Positions 39,301 to 49,527 are shown, numbered from the stretch's first letter. The stretch is DNA of 64,000 nt from Sympetrum striolatum (GCA_947579665.1 OX388343.1:101065657-101129656), one strand, 5' to 3'. Translations and numbers: made by a program. The notes: a model not told the origin generated them from the letters alone.

Positions 39301-41630
39301 TAGTTTGGATCAGTTTTGTCCCATTTTTATGGAGTGGGTGGATGAATACACATTTCTTTTCAGAGGGGAATTGTTTGATTTTCCAGATTTCTGATATTAT
39401 ACCATGAATTGTTTGTGTTAAAGTTGCATTGTTTAGCTTCCCTAGTTCCATGATGTATTAATCTTCTCTTAAGTAATGACTAATACATTTTCTCTTATTT
39501 AAATAAGGAAAAATTTTATTCCTCACTCAGAGAACTATCAATTAAATTTGATTTGTATAAGCTTCAGTCTTATCTATATCCTTAGATTGATGCTCAGTCA
39601 TCAAGCAAGTACTTATTCATTAATAACATACAATTCACCTTTTGGTATGTTCCAGGAGGTGTAGACACCAAGAGAAGGAAACACATTTCTCTGGTATTAT
39701 AGTCATTCGCTCTCAGAAAGAATGAGTTTTTGAAACAACTTGTCTCACCATCTAGTTCTCTTAATTTACTCTCATTAAAATACATGGGAATCTTTTGACA
39801 TTTTTGTCGTTAGATTTATGCTTGACTTACTGTAGAAAACTCTGATCACGACATTCAGTTTGTGGACAGTGAAGAAATTCTTCTTCAATAGTTACTTTAT
39901 GTTTTCATTAGTTCTTGGCTTTTAAATACCAGTACACTGTGCTATGTTTTGTTCCACAATTCTTCTAAAATGAATATTTGGACATTTCTTTGATGCATTA
40001 AGAAACCCTCTTTAAATTTAAGGAGCAAGTGCAATTATTATTGAATAAATAATGTTCCCATCTCATTCAAAGTTTCTATATAGAGATTTCATAAGATGTA
40101 GAAATTATAATTAGTTTTAAAGAGAAACCTTGACTGTCTCAGAAAGATATTCCTATTTTAGTTTATAAATTCTGTATCTTACTTAAAGATTTCAGAGAAA
40201 TAATGGAACAACTCTAAGGATGATACTATAATAGATATATACTTTTAGCAAGTATAATGAACTTCTTACTCCAATAACAGAGATTGCTTTCTGTAACCAC
40301 TACTGCTATTCACATTAGCAACTAGAAAGGGAATCAAAGTTTACATGAATGATTTATCATCTAGAATACAGTCAGTTTTCCGTTCATTATTAATAGTAAC
40401 TGTCTAATTTATAAGTGGTGTTGTATTTACTATATTCCAATGAACCTTGGGTTACACTATCTTACTATATAGACTCCAGCGTGTCCTCAAACAAGATAAT
40501 TTTTGTTACATTTTTTATTATATCAATGCAATAATTTTCCTTGTTTCTTTGTATCTATCTGAGAAATAGAATTTTAATATTGACCTTCTATTTCGTTTCT
40601 ATTATTATTTCTATTATTATTAGTCTTCTAGTATACCTCTGTAAATATTATATTGGTAATTTTTCTCGCTATTTAATTACATAATTACATGAAGTATCAA
40701 CAGCTGCAATTTTATGATAATTACTTGTTATTTTACTTAACTGTTTGAATTTTGCAACATAAGGTTCTCAATAAGTATGTACTTTCTTATCATCTTTTAA
40801 AGAATCCAACTTTCCTAAAACAACCAAATAGATATGCAGATGGACATAGTTCACTTATTCCTAAGTGATTGCAGTTTTAAGTATCCTGTCATTTCCCATA
40901 GAAAGAGGTAGATTAGTCGATATATTGGTAGAATTTAGAAGATTAACTCCATTACAATAACTGAAAAAAAATCTCAAATTTTTACCATCACTTTAAACCT
41001 GCCCTGAGTATCATCATTTACTCTGAAAAAGTTAGAAAATCTCTCAATGATAGTAGTAACCTGTATATTGATATGTTAATAGGCATAAGCAATGCTTAAT
41101 TCCTGAAAAATATAGGTTGAGAAGATCTAAATAGTAAACATCAACCAACCTTAAGTGGTATTAAGATAGTCAATGAAAATTTCCCTTTGCTGAAGTTTTA
41201 CTTAGAGATTACATATTCTCGCATACCAGCCTACATACTTTTGTATAATTGAAGTATCTTTTTATTAGGCAAGAGTAATGAAACTGCAGTCCTGCTGTTT
41301 TCATGGTCTGTTATACAAAATTGAATGATTGGAGTTGCAATACTCACTTTCCAATTTGGGATTCTAAAATCATTAGCTTGATTCTTTTATATATTTTAGT
41401 TTTTTAAATCATTTCAGGAAAAGGAATATCTGATCCTATCTCCATTTCTCCTAATGTGATCTTGATTTAATTTTTTGCCTTTGGGAAATCATAAATGACA
41501 CAGGTTGAAATATTTGACAAGATTTCCTATGTATGATGAATTTAAACTATTATAATCAAGTATATTGTAGGAAAGGGATTGTCATCACTTGATTTGATCC
41601 AATATTTTATTGTATTATAGATTAGAGGCA
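36347..41630. other. Interior of inverted-repeat structure, no recognised gene
   Basis: Over 5 kb of A+T-rich DNA with no supported coding frame, tandem repeat or known transposon end. A stretch at about 36640-36775 has higher C+G and ends TTCCGAG|GTAAGGG, which resembles a 5' exon and donor; this is speculative. 38730-38900 is purine-rich on the + strand. Scattered 60-80 codon frames on the minus strand show no domain. Confidence 0.4.
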
Positions 41631-41653
41631 CATTTTGAAATCTGCGCATAGAG

Positions 41654-41850
41654 AGCTGTTCTTAAATTTTGTTTACTATTTGAAGGTAGCAGAATTATGG
41701 GTGGACATCTCAGGACATCTGATGGACAGAGTTTGCATTAATGGAACAAAGGTTTACGAAATTTCCACCTCCAGCCGTTATTTGCGAATTCGTGAAATAC
41801 ATCTGATTAGATCGACGATCCCTGTAGCAGAGGAGTCCGATGACGCGCGG
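41654..41850 (+). other. Possible orphan exon
   Basis: A + strand frame of about 72 codons (41635-41853) ends at a strong donor (GACGCGCG|GTAAGTTT). It is preceded by CGCATAG, which could be an acceptor. The amino-acid composition is ordinary and not repeat-like (for example GHLMDRVCINGTKVYEI), but I recognise no domain and found no partner exon. It lies just inside the right inverted arm. Confidence 0.2.
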
Positions 41851-41902
41851 TAAGTTTAGCTACTTATTTTTACTTTCTCCATAAACGAAGTAATACAATA
41901 TC

Positions 41903-42692
41903 AATACCAGAATTCATACATAGTATTGTCATGTGTGCTGTCAGAGTTGATTAGTTTTTGGAGTAAATCGGTCAACCGGAAGTTGAGCTTTATTCATTAA
42001 AGCGCATTTCCAGTTTTCAAAATATCTCCATAAATATGATGTATACGTAAATTGTATTACTTATAAAAGTTTTAGATAATGTAATTTACTATAACGTTTG
42101 TATTTAACATATTTTTGTATCACCAGTTGATTAGGAGTTATTCGTGAAATACTGATAACCGGAATTAGCTGTTATGTACTTTGTGGGCGCTCTAACATGA
42201 ATAGTAATTGTCGGATCAACACCAAATTTCATATATAGTACGTTAGTTGGTGTCGTTAGAGTTGATTAGTTTTTGGAGTAAATCGGTTTACCGGAAGTCG
42301 AGCTTCATTCTTCAAAGCTCATTTACGATTTTCAAAATATCTCCATAAATATGATATTTAGGTATATACTATTATAAAAAAATGTTTTAGAAAATGTAAT
42401 TTACTATAACTTTTGTATGAAACATATATTTGTATCACTGATTGTTTAGGATTTATTCAGGAAATACTGATAAACCGGAAGTTGCTGATTATGTACTTTG
42501 TGGGCGCTCTGGGCTATATGGGCAAAAGACAAAATCCATCGTTTTTCATCGAGCATGTCCCGAAAAACATTATTTATAACGTTTGTGACGTAAAAGATAA
42601 TAATATATAAATTAATCACTCATCTTCCAAGTTTAGATGGATTATAGAGTTCGAAATTACTGTCGTAGATAAATATTTACATCTTATATATG
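41903..42692 (-). repeat. Right arm of the ~7.7-kb inverted-repeat structure
   Basis: Reverse-complement counterpart of 34951-35732. It contains the same double ~315-bp unit (GTGGGCGCTCTAACATGA near 42186 and TTTGTGGGCGCTCTGGG near 42499) and ends at CATCTTATATATGGAG near 42692. No clear target-site duplication can be called by eye. The pair may be the terminal inverted repeats of a large element or two opposed copies of a dispersed repeat. Confidence 0.8.
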
Positions 42693-43142
42693 GAGAAAGT
42701 CATGTGTTGGCCACATCAGATTTTTTATCATGTCTTGCAGTAATCTATAGGATGACCGTTAGAATTAGAACTTATGTTTGAAACCTTACCGTCCGAAATA
42801 TCCGTGTGTAGTCTTAACACCCTGGAGTGTTCTGCGTAGTCGAATTTCTGCATCATAATTATTAGAAGGAGATGTTTTACGATCTTACTAATGTCATTCG
42901 TTCCGTCTGTGGTGTTCTTGAAGGGACTTCGTTGCGATAAATAACGCAATCACGTTGAAGTCAGTGGTTCTCGCTCAGCTTTGTTAGTTATCAGTAAGAT
43001 TTTCTGAAAAGGTTTTTTATTTCACTGTGCTCAATTCTAGAGTGATATTTTAAAGGTCTTTTTTAAGGGTTGGGGGGTGGTGTAGGTGACGAGTTTGAGT
43101 GTCACTATTTTGGCAAATATAGGGGTGGGTGACTATTCACCT
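42693..43142. other. Left flank of the Maverick, no gene recognised
   Basis: Unique-looking, less A+T rich. A 73-codon minus-strand frame (42728-42949) has no recognised domain. The left terminal inverted repeat of the Maverick should lie here or be lost. By eye I find no convincing inverted match to the DNA right of 54666. Confidence 0.4.
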
Positions 43143-43282
43143 ATTGGCTAAAGCAAATATTCGGAAAGCCAATGAAGACGGTTTCTAAAATGCATCGGCC
43201 AATGAAAATTTCTTAGAAAGTTGAAATTCGAAGTCAGAACACCGGTATAAAACCAATTTATTCCAGGCAGATGGTGCTTTTC
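43143..43282 (+). promoter_or_regulatory. Promoter of the spliced early gene: CCAAT motifs and TATA box
   Basis: ATTGG at 43143-43147, CCAAT at 43169-43173 and 43199-43203, then TATAAAA at 43246-43252, about 150 bp before the first ATG of the long frame (43402). Transcription would be expected to start about 30 bp past the TATA box, near 43275-43282. The element upstream of the ATPase gene has the same arrangement. Confidence 0.6.
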
Positions 43283-43401
43283 TTAGGAAAACATCCTCTG
43301 TGTTCTAGCCCCTTAGCGCGAATACTGCAAGGTTACTTCGTCAACTTCAGCGTAGGTTTTCTTTTTGAAGTTATCACTAGTATTTTACATTACTTTTGAT
43401 A

Positions 43402-43954
43402 ATGAGCTTCGCAACAGCGATCAAGTTGGGTGGTGAGGTTTTCGATTTCCTCGTGGTTAGCGAGCGACCTGTGTACGAACTTACAGGGCGGTGTAAGAAA
43501 TATGTATCCATGGTGGAACGGATCGTCGGGAAGTGCAACGGGGTGAAGGGGTTGACGGAGAAGATCATCACTGCGGTGCCTTTTTGCAGAAGGAGTTTTG
43601 TGACGACGCTCAAGTTGGTTGGTGAGACGTTAGATTACCTCACTGTAAACGAACGTCCGGTTTTTGAATTTACATGGCGCTGCGGTAAGTACCTTTCCAT
43701 GGTGGAAAAAGTCCTGAGAAACTGCAGCGAGGTAAAGGAGAAGAAAAGACGTCTGGAAGAGATGAAGGAAGAAGAAGCTGGAAGAGTAAAAGTGGTGAGA
43801 AAGGAAATTTCAGAAACAATTAAATTGCTGCAGAACTTGGATAATTGGGGTGAGGAAGAAGTAGATGAAGAGGAAAATGAAATTTTGGAAACTATTGCAT
43901 TGCTACAGAACTTGGATAATTGGGGAGAGGAAGAAAAAGAAGAAGAGGGAAAAG
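43402..43954 (+). CDS. Exon 1: duplicated domain of the spliced upstream gene
   Basis: This encodes 184 residues from ATG 43402. The frame is open a little upstream, but this is its first ATG. It then enters a GT donor (AAAAG|GTTAGA). The protein contains an internal duplication: SFATAIKLGGEVFDFL with SERPVYELTGRCKKYVSMVE (residues about 2-48) matches SFVTTLKLVGETLDYL with NERPVFEFTWRCGKYLSMVE (about 63-108). A second short repeat, ETIKLLQNLDNWGEEE and ETIALLQNLDNWGEEE, sits near the end in an acidic tail. No known family is recognised. Read on through the intron the frame stops after one codon (TAG 43957-43959); spliced, it continues through four more exons. Introns 1-4 are all phase 1. Confidence 0.65.
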
Positions 43955-44049
43955 GTTAGATATGGTTTTTAAAATATTAGCATGGTTATCGTTATTATTA
44001 TTGTTATTGTTCTTATTTAAATTTACCATTCATAATTGTGATTAAACAG

Positions 44050-44118
44050 GTGTTGAATCATCGACTACCATGGCGTCTTCATCAGCACCAGATGCATGTT
44101 CAAGAGTTAAAACCCAAG
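44050..44118 (+). CDS. Exon 2 of the spliced upstream gene
   Basis: 69 nt (23 codons) between acceptor AAACAG (44049) and donor CCCAAG|GTAAGAT. It enters and leaves in phase 1, so it keeps the frame whether included or skipped. It encodes a Ser/Ala/Thr-rich stretch (VESSTTMASSSAPDACSR). No domain. Intron 1 is 95 nt, intron 2 is 93 nt. Confidence 0.6.
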
Positions 44119-44211
44119 GTAAGATTAAGATAATAATTGTATTTTTGTAAAAAACTATATTGTTGTATAAAAGTTCATGTTTTTAAAGAATTAACTTTTC
44201 GTTTCAAACAG

Positions 44212-44286
44212 ATATGAGTTCAGCAAATACAACGATGATTGCGGCATCAACTGCTGGTAATGGACCAGGAGATATTGAAAACCGAG
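44212..44286 (+). CDS. Exon 3 of the spliced upstream gene
   Basis: 75 nt (25 codons) between acceptor AAACAG (44211) and donor ACCGAG|GTAAGAT, again phase 1 on both sides. It encodes a low-complexity stretch (MSSANTTMIAASTAGNG). Its donor is nearly identical to that of exon 2 (GAG/AAG|GTAAGATT), and the two exons may be duplicates of each other. Intron 3 (44287-44577, 291 nt) contains a partial internal duplication: GTTTTAAATAGAATCTTAAT occurs at about 44361 and 44453. Confidence 0.6.
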
Positions 44287-44577
44287 GTAAGATTTAAATT
44301 TATTATTATTAATTTAAAACATATTGTTGTGTACGATAGCATTGGTAACGATTTAATTGTGTTTTAAATAGAATCTTAATCAAGAACAACATAATGTTTG
44401 TTACCAAGATATTCCGCAAGTTTTGCATAATTGTGTTGACGGTTTAAATGTGTTTTAAATAGAATCTTAATCAAGAACAGCATAATGTTTGTTACTAAGA
44501 TGTTCCATTTGCATAATTGTGTTATCATAATGCTATCATAACATAGTCACTAATGATTTTTTTCTTTCTTGCTTTAG

Positions 44578-44973
44578 GAATAACCAAAGAGTACACCAGC
44601 GGTGATATCATTGAAGTAATAACTCTGAGCGATGAAGAAGAAGAAGGAGGAGATGAAGAAGAAGAAGAAGAAGAAGGAGATGAAGAAGAAGAAGAAGGAG
44701 ATGAAGAAGAAGAAGAAGAAGGAGAAGAAGGAGATGAAGAAGAAGAAGAAGAAGAAGAAGAAGGAGATGAAGAAGAAGAAGAAGAAGAAGGAGATGAAGA
44801 AGAAGAAGAAGAAGAAGGAGATGAAGAAGAAGAAGAAGAAGAAGGAGATGAAGAAGAAGAAGAAGAAGAAGGAGAAGAAGAAGGAGATGAAGAAGAAGAA
44901 GAAGAAGAAGGAGATGAAGAAGAAGAAGAAGTAGAGGAAGAAGACGACGTTGATATCATTTTAAGTTCACAAG
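44578..44973 (+). CDS. Exon 4: acidic tract with SUMO-interaction-like motifs
   Basis: 396 nt (132 codons) between acceptor GCTTTAG (44577) and donor TCACAAG|GTAAGCT, phase 1 on both sides. It begins GITKEYTSGDIIEVITLSDE; the hydrophobic IEVITL followed by SDEEEE is a textbook-like SUMO-interaction motif. A long Glu/Asp/Gly tract follows, made of tandem GDEEEEEE units (44629-44940), then DDVDIILSS, a second possible SIM. The DNA is a GAA/GAG/GAT codon repeat, so copy number should vary between alleles. The opposite-strand Ser-rich and +2 Lys-rich frames are shadows of this repeat. Confidence 0.6.
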
Positions 44974-45125
44974 GTAAGCTTATACGTTTCATTTTATATC
45001 GCGTTATCTTTTTAATTTCGGACCATTAATTTTTGATCATACAATAACTTTAAATCTCTTGTACATCATTTTAATAATTTTTCGAAGGAACATATTATTT
45101 ACGAGTATTTGAATATTATTTAAAG

Positions 45126-45832
45126 GTAGCGAAAACCATGGAGACACCTGTAGCCAGATTGGTGGATGGAGAAACAGGAAGAACAGCGTTCATCAACAGT
45201 CGGATAGGAACATAGCCGTCAACATCAGAAGCAACAGCAGCAGCAACACAACGACCTACAATGCTACAACGTCTGATTATATGATGGTGTTTGAAGACGA
45301 CAGCGACAAAGGAGAAACACTTGAGGATTCAACGGGGGAAGTTGCTGTAGAAGAAGTGCCACGGCTGGACGCTGAGGAAGGTGCTAATGAAAGGCGAGTT
45401 CGTTTTCAAATATTAAGTGAAACATCGCGAAAATTTAAAAGATTCAACATGAACGGTCTAGAGTTAAAAATTTCGTTGACTCCGTTGAATGATGGGGAGA
45501 ATCCATTAGAATGGTTCGCTGATGCTATGGAATCTATATTAAATTATATAAGGTCGAAAAACGTAAAAGGGAATGATTATTTGGGTCTATCTATTTATAA
45601 TGATGACGATCCGACAAAGAAACTGTCAGTTTCATTCAGACGTTCCGATCAGTTGAAAGCTGATACAGTCATAAGCGCTGTGTCTAAAGTTGTGCAAAGC
45701 AATGATGAATTTCTCACAAATTCAATGATGAACATATCTGTTTGCCACGTTTCGATGCCAGTGGGCAACGGTAGATTTAGCAGACCAAATCGGATATCCT
45801 TCAATGATTTCTGTAGAAAAAAAGGTCAATAA
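45126..45832 (+). CDS. Exon 5: N-terminal region of Maverick DNA polymerase
   Basis: Acceptor TTTAAAG (45125), phase 1. The frame runs 234 codons to TAA 45830-45832; with exons 1-4 the spliced frame totals 599 codons. The last ~130 residues (for example NPLEWFADAMESILNYI, DYLGLSIYNDD, LSVSFRRSDQL, NISVCHVSMPVGNGR) match the pattern of the region that precedes the catalytic part of insect Maverick/Polinton PolB proteins. The polymerase core continues in the -1 frame at the seven-A run 45817-45823. So this exon is the amino end of the polymerase, separated from it by a one-base slip. If no frameshift occurs, the product is a free 599-residue protein. Confidence 0.65.
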
Positions 45833-48800
45833 TAACAATAACCAACAATGATAATTTGTGCCTTGCTCGGAGTATTGTTGTGGCCATGTCGAAACATGAT
45901 GACGACAATGCTACACAACAGAGAATGGTGAAAGATACGGGATTCATCCAATCAATAAGAGCTCGTGAATTATGTCAAAAAATAGGTGTAGATTTATCCA
46001 ATGGTGGTGGCATTGAGGAAATCAGGGCCTTCCAAGAGGGACTCCCAGACTGGATTATCACCGTTTATACGGACAGGAAAGGGCGTGAAGTCCTCTTCGA
46101 TGGATCCAACAGCAATGATGATAAGGATGATTTTGGCAGAGAGAGACGGAGAATCAATCTAATATTTGGCAAAAATCATTTTAATGTGATCACGAGTTTG
46201 ACCGGAGCGTTTAGTTGTTCATACTACTGCATCTTATGCAAACTACCATATAATAACATAAAGGACCATTCGTGCACGAGTATTCAACATTGCAAACGAT
46301 GTGGGGGTAAAAACGCTTGCAACGATCCTCAAATCATCCGTTGCAACGAATGCCGTAGAGATATTTATGGTGTGGAATGTTTCAATAATCACATTCAAGC
46401 AAGGGGGATTCATTCGTCTGAGACATCAATGTGTGCATCGGTTAAAAGATGCGACTCATGTGGGAAAGTTTTTAAAAGGGCTGGTCGAAAAACAGAGCAT
46501 GCATGTGGCGAGATGTTTTGTTTCAATTGCGACATCCATTATGTGGGTGATCATTTTTGTTTTATGCAGAAAATTAAGGATGGTAAAAGGATGAAAAATA
46601 ACATTTTATTTCTTTTCTTTGATTTTGAATGTCGACAGGACACACCATTGTCTGGTGAAAATAATATTTTCCAACATATACCTGTATTGTGCGTTGCCCA
46701 GCAAGCATGCATGGATTGTTGGGCCGTCGAAGATTCGATGTATAATTGTAGTAGTTGCGGTTGTAGGGAGCATCGCTTCGCGGGGTCAGACCCTGTCGCA
46801 GAATTTTTCTCCTATATATTACTTCCCAGAAGTAATTTCAAGGAAATTATCTGTGTGGCCCATAATCTCAAAGGTTATGATGGACAATTTATTCTTAGAT
46901 ACATCACCAGTGCAATGAAAATAATACCCCAGGTAATAATGACCGGCACAAAAATTATGTCTCTAAAGTTCGAAGGGATTACATTTATACACTCTTTAAA
47001 TTTTCTGCCAATGCCTCTATCCAAGCTGCCAAAGAGCCTAAATCTCAACTTAAATGTTAAAAAGGGGTTTTTTCCTCATTTTTTTAACACATTAGAAAAT
47101 AAAAATTATGTCGCCGTGTTACCTGAAAAAAAGTTTTATGGATACGAGGCCATGTCGTGCGAAGAGAAAGATATCTTCGACAAGTGGTACGATGAAAGAA
47201 AAAGCACACCTATCAATCTTAGAACGGAGATGGTTGAATACTGTCAAAACGATGTATTTGTACCTAGAATGGCGTGTACAACATTTGCAACGCTTTATGA
47301 TAAACTTACCAGTGTCAATCCTTTTAAAGAGGCAATTACAATTGCAGGGGCATGTCTCATTACATTTAAGAAGAATTTCTTAAAAGAGGAAACAATAGGG
47401 ATAGTTCCTGCTGGGGGGTATAGGTGGCGGGACAACCAGTCGCATAAAGCTGTGATGTGGTTGATTTTTGAGGGACGTCGGAGGGGGATACAGATCAAAC
47501 ACGCCGGAAATGGACGCGAAGTTAAGGTTGCGGGTAGAAAAGCGGATGGATTCTCCAGTGATGCCGGCGTAGACACAGTCTATGAATTCTATGGTTGTTT
47601 CTACCATGGATGTAAGAACTGCTTCCCAAATGGACGGAACATCCCCATCTACAATAATTCGTCGGAGACAATGGAAACTAGGTTTGAAACCACCATGTCA
47701 AGGCGGGAGGAGCTTCTTAGAAGCGGATGTGTTTTGGTGGAGATGAGGGAGTGCAAGTTCCAAAGCCTCTTAAAGGGTGATCCAGAAATGGCAAATTTTC
47801 TTGAGAACCATCCCTTGATGTTAAACAAACCCTTGAATCCTCGAGATGGGTTTTACGGAGGTAGAACGAATGCAGGTAAGCTGTACTACAGCGCTAAAAG
47901 AGGCAAGAAGATTCGCTACATCGACATCTGTTCTTTGTACCCGTCCATTAATAAATGGAAGAAGTATCCTGTTGGACACCCGAAGGTCTATGTCGGTGAT
48001 GACTGCCCGCAGCTAAAGGATTGCGAGGGGTTAATGAAATGCACCATTTTACCCCCAAGAAATTTGTATCATCCTGTGCTCCCGTACCGCTTTATGGGTA
48101 AAGTGACGTTTCCACTCTGTCGGAGCTGCCTAGAAGATAGTGTGATGTCGAGCTGTCCACATGAGGATGAGGAGGAGAGATTGTTGGTGAGAACGTGGGT
48201 ATCAGATGAGATTAAAATGGCTGTGGTGAAAGGGTACACCGTTAAAAAAATCCATGAAGTGTGGCATTATAAAACCACATGCTACAATAAATCCAACGAT
48301 GAAGGTGGTCTGTTCGGGGGGTATATAAACAAGTTTTTAAAACTCAAAGTGGAGGCAAGCGGATGGCCCAAGGATTGCAAGTCGTCAGCTCAAAAAACCG
48401 AGTACATAAGGGGGTTCTATGAAAAGGAGGGTGTTGAGATAGACCCTGAAAAAATGGAGTCGAATCCCGGGTTCCGTTTTATTTCTAAACTAGCCCTTAA
48501 TTCGCTTTGGGGGAAATTTGGGCAGCGGGAGGATCTACCACAAACGACCGTTGTTAAAGATTACGAAGGACTGGCCAAATTATTAACCGACCCAAACGTC
48601 GAAGTAGCAGGTATTATACCGGTTGACGAGGTGCTTTTCGTGAACACGGTCACAAGAAAGGAGTCGATAGTGCCATCCCTTAACGTATGTGTTCCAATAG
48701 CCTGCTACACGACCGCACAGGCTCGGCTAACTCTGTATGAGTACCTTGATAAGATAGGTGATCGCGCCCTTTACTGGGATACAGACAGCATCATTTTCAT

Positions 48801-49176
48801 TGAGAAAGAAGGTGAGTGGTCACCCCCTGTTGGGTCATTTTTGGGTGATATGACAGATGAGTTGACAAGCTACGGTGAGGGCAGCTCCGAATTTGTATCT
48901 GGAGGCCCAAAGAACTATGCGTACAAAGTGGGTTGCCATGGGGATCCCACAAATGTTGCAACTCTATGTAAAGTGAAGGGTATACGGGTCAACTGCTTAA
49001 ATAGCGATAAAGTATGCTTTATTACCCTAAGAGAAATGGTAAATAATGAGTCGGGTCCAGTGAAAGTGTATATACCGAATCAAATTCGAAGAACAAGTGA
49101 CCATTTAGTTGTTACAAAGACGGAGTCGAAAATATATAGTGGTCTACACAAAAAGACGACTTGTGGGTGGATTTGA
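45817..49176 (+). CDS. Maverick/Polinton protein-primed family B DNA polymerase core
   Basis: Replicates the element. The frame is open from 45817; the first ATG is 45886. Numbering from 45856: Cys/His-rich zinc-binding region about 130-235 (CKRCGGKNAC, CDSCGKVF, CGEMFCFNC); exonuclease motifs FFDFECR (D256, E258), AHNLKGYDGQF (about 336-345) and EYCQNDV (about 461-467); FYGCFYHGCKNCF (about 580); polymerase motif A YIDICSLYPS (from 688), motif B KLALNSLWGKFG (from 878) and motif C DTDS (975-978). All catalytic motifs look intact. Two lesions: the link to the upstream N-terminal frame needs a -1 shift at the A7 run, and the last residues leave frame near 49133-49140 at a TATATA run. In the +1 frame the family-typical C-terminus continues to TAG 49214-49216. 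Confidence 0.9.
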   Translation, partial: KKRSIITITNNDNLCLARSIVVAMSKHDDDNATQQRMVKDTGFIQSIRARELCQKIGVDLSNGGGIEEIRAFQEGLPDWIITVYTDRKGREVLFDGSNSNDDKDDFGRERRRINLIFGKNHFNVITSLTGAFSCSYYCILCKLPYNNIKDHSCTSIQHCKRCGGKNACNDPQIIRCNECRRDIYGVECFNNHIQARGIHSSETSMCASVKRCDSCGKVFKRAGRKTEHACGEMFCFNCDIHYVGDHFCFMQKIKDGKRMKNNILFLFFDFECRQDTPLSGENNIFQHIPVLCVAQQACMDCWAVEDSMYNCSSCGCREHRFAGSDPVAEFFSYILLPRSNFKEIICVAHNLKGYDGQFILRYITSAMKIIPQVIMTGTKIMSLKFEGITFIHSLNFLPMPLSKLPKSLNLNLNVKKGFFPHFFNTLENKNYVAVLPEKKFYGYEAMSCEEKDIFDKWYDERKSTPINLRTEMVEYCQNDVFVPRMACTTFATLYDKLTSVNPFKEAITIAGACLITFKKNFLKEETIGIVPAGGYRWRDNQSHKAVMWLIFEGRRRGIQIKHAGNGREVKVAGRKADGFSSDAGVDTVYEFYGCFYHGCKNCFPNGRNIPIYNNSSETMETRFETTMSRREELLRSGCVLVEMRECKFQSLLKGDPEMANFLENHPLMLNKPLNPRDGFYGGRTNAGKLYYSAKRGKKIRYIDICSLYPSINKWKKYPVGHPKVYVGDDCPQLKDCEGLMKCTILPPRNLYHPVLPYRFMGKVTFPLCRSCLEDSVMSSCPHEDEEERLLVRTWVSDEIKMAVVKGYTVKKIHEVWHYKTTCYNKSNDEGGLFGGYINKFLKLKVEASGWPKDCKSSAQKTEYIRGFYEKEGVEIDPEKMESNPGFRFISKLALNSLWGKFGQREDLPQTTVVKDYEGLAKLLTDPNVEVAGIIPVDEVLFVNTVTRKESIVPSLNVCVPIACYTTAQARLTLYEYLDKIGDRALYWDTDSIIFIEKEGEWSPPVGSFLGDMTDELTSYGEGSSEFVSGGPKNYAYKVGCHGDPTNVATLCKVKGIRVNCLNSDKVCFITLREMVNNESGPVKVYIPNQIRRTSDHLVVTKTESKIYSGLHKKTTCGWI

Positions 49177-49216
49177 CACGCTCCCCTTTGGGTACAAAGA
49201 TGAAGAGGTGGTATAG

Positions 49217-49440
49217 GTTGTGAATTTATATAAGTATTTATTGTATTTATTTTTATTTAAGTATATATATATCAATGCATTAATTTATCCATGTATGTAT
49301 TTATGCATTTATTTATTTATGTATCTATTTATTTTATATATTAATTTATTACATATATATATATATATTTATTTATTTATTTCTATATGTATTTATTTAT
49401 TTATATATATTTATACATTTATTTTTATATTTACCGGTTG
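49217..49440. repeat. (TATT/TTTA)n low-complexity tract
   Basis: Imperfect TTTATTTA/TATATATA microsatellite between the polymerase and ATPase genes. The 77-codon open frame here is low complexity and not a gene. Confidence 0.9.
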
Positions 49441-49527
49441 GTGTTGTTGTTGATGTTGTTTAGAATCATTAAATTATTATTGTTATTAATTTTACAGAAT
49501 CATACTTGGTCGCTACCTGTGGCTGCG

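Noticed and set aside
42728..42949. Minus-strand 73-codon frame left of the Maverick
   Set aside because: No recognisable domain, no promoter or splice context; considered as a missing Maverick gene but no motif supports it.
43402..43959. Exon 1 as a complete intronless gene
   Set aside because: Possible, but the stop lies two bases past a donor, and four downstream segments join in the same phase at consensus sites. Splicing explains more.
44525..44992. Ser-rich minus-strand frame and Lys-rich +2 frame over the acidic tract
   Set aside because: Both are shadows of the GAA/GAG/GAT codon repeat. Only the Glu/Asp frame joins to flanking exons through consensus splice sites.
46301..47607. Overlapping 75-99 codon frames within the polymerase gene
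   Set aside because: Shadows of the long polymerase frame on both strands.
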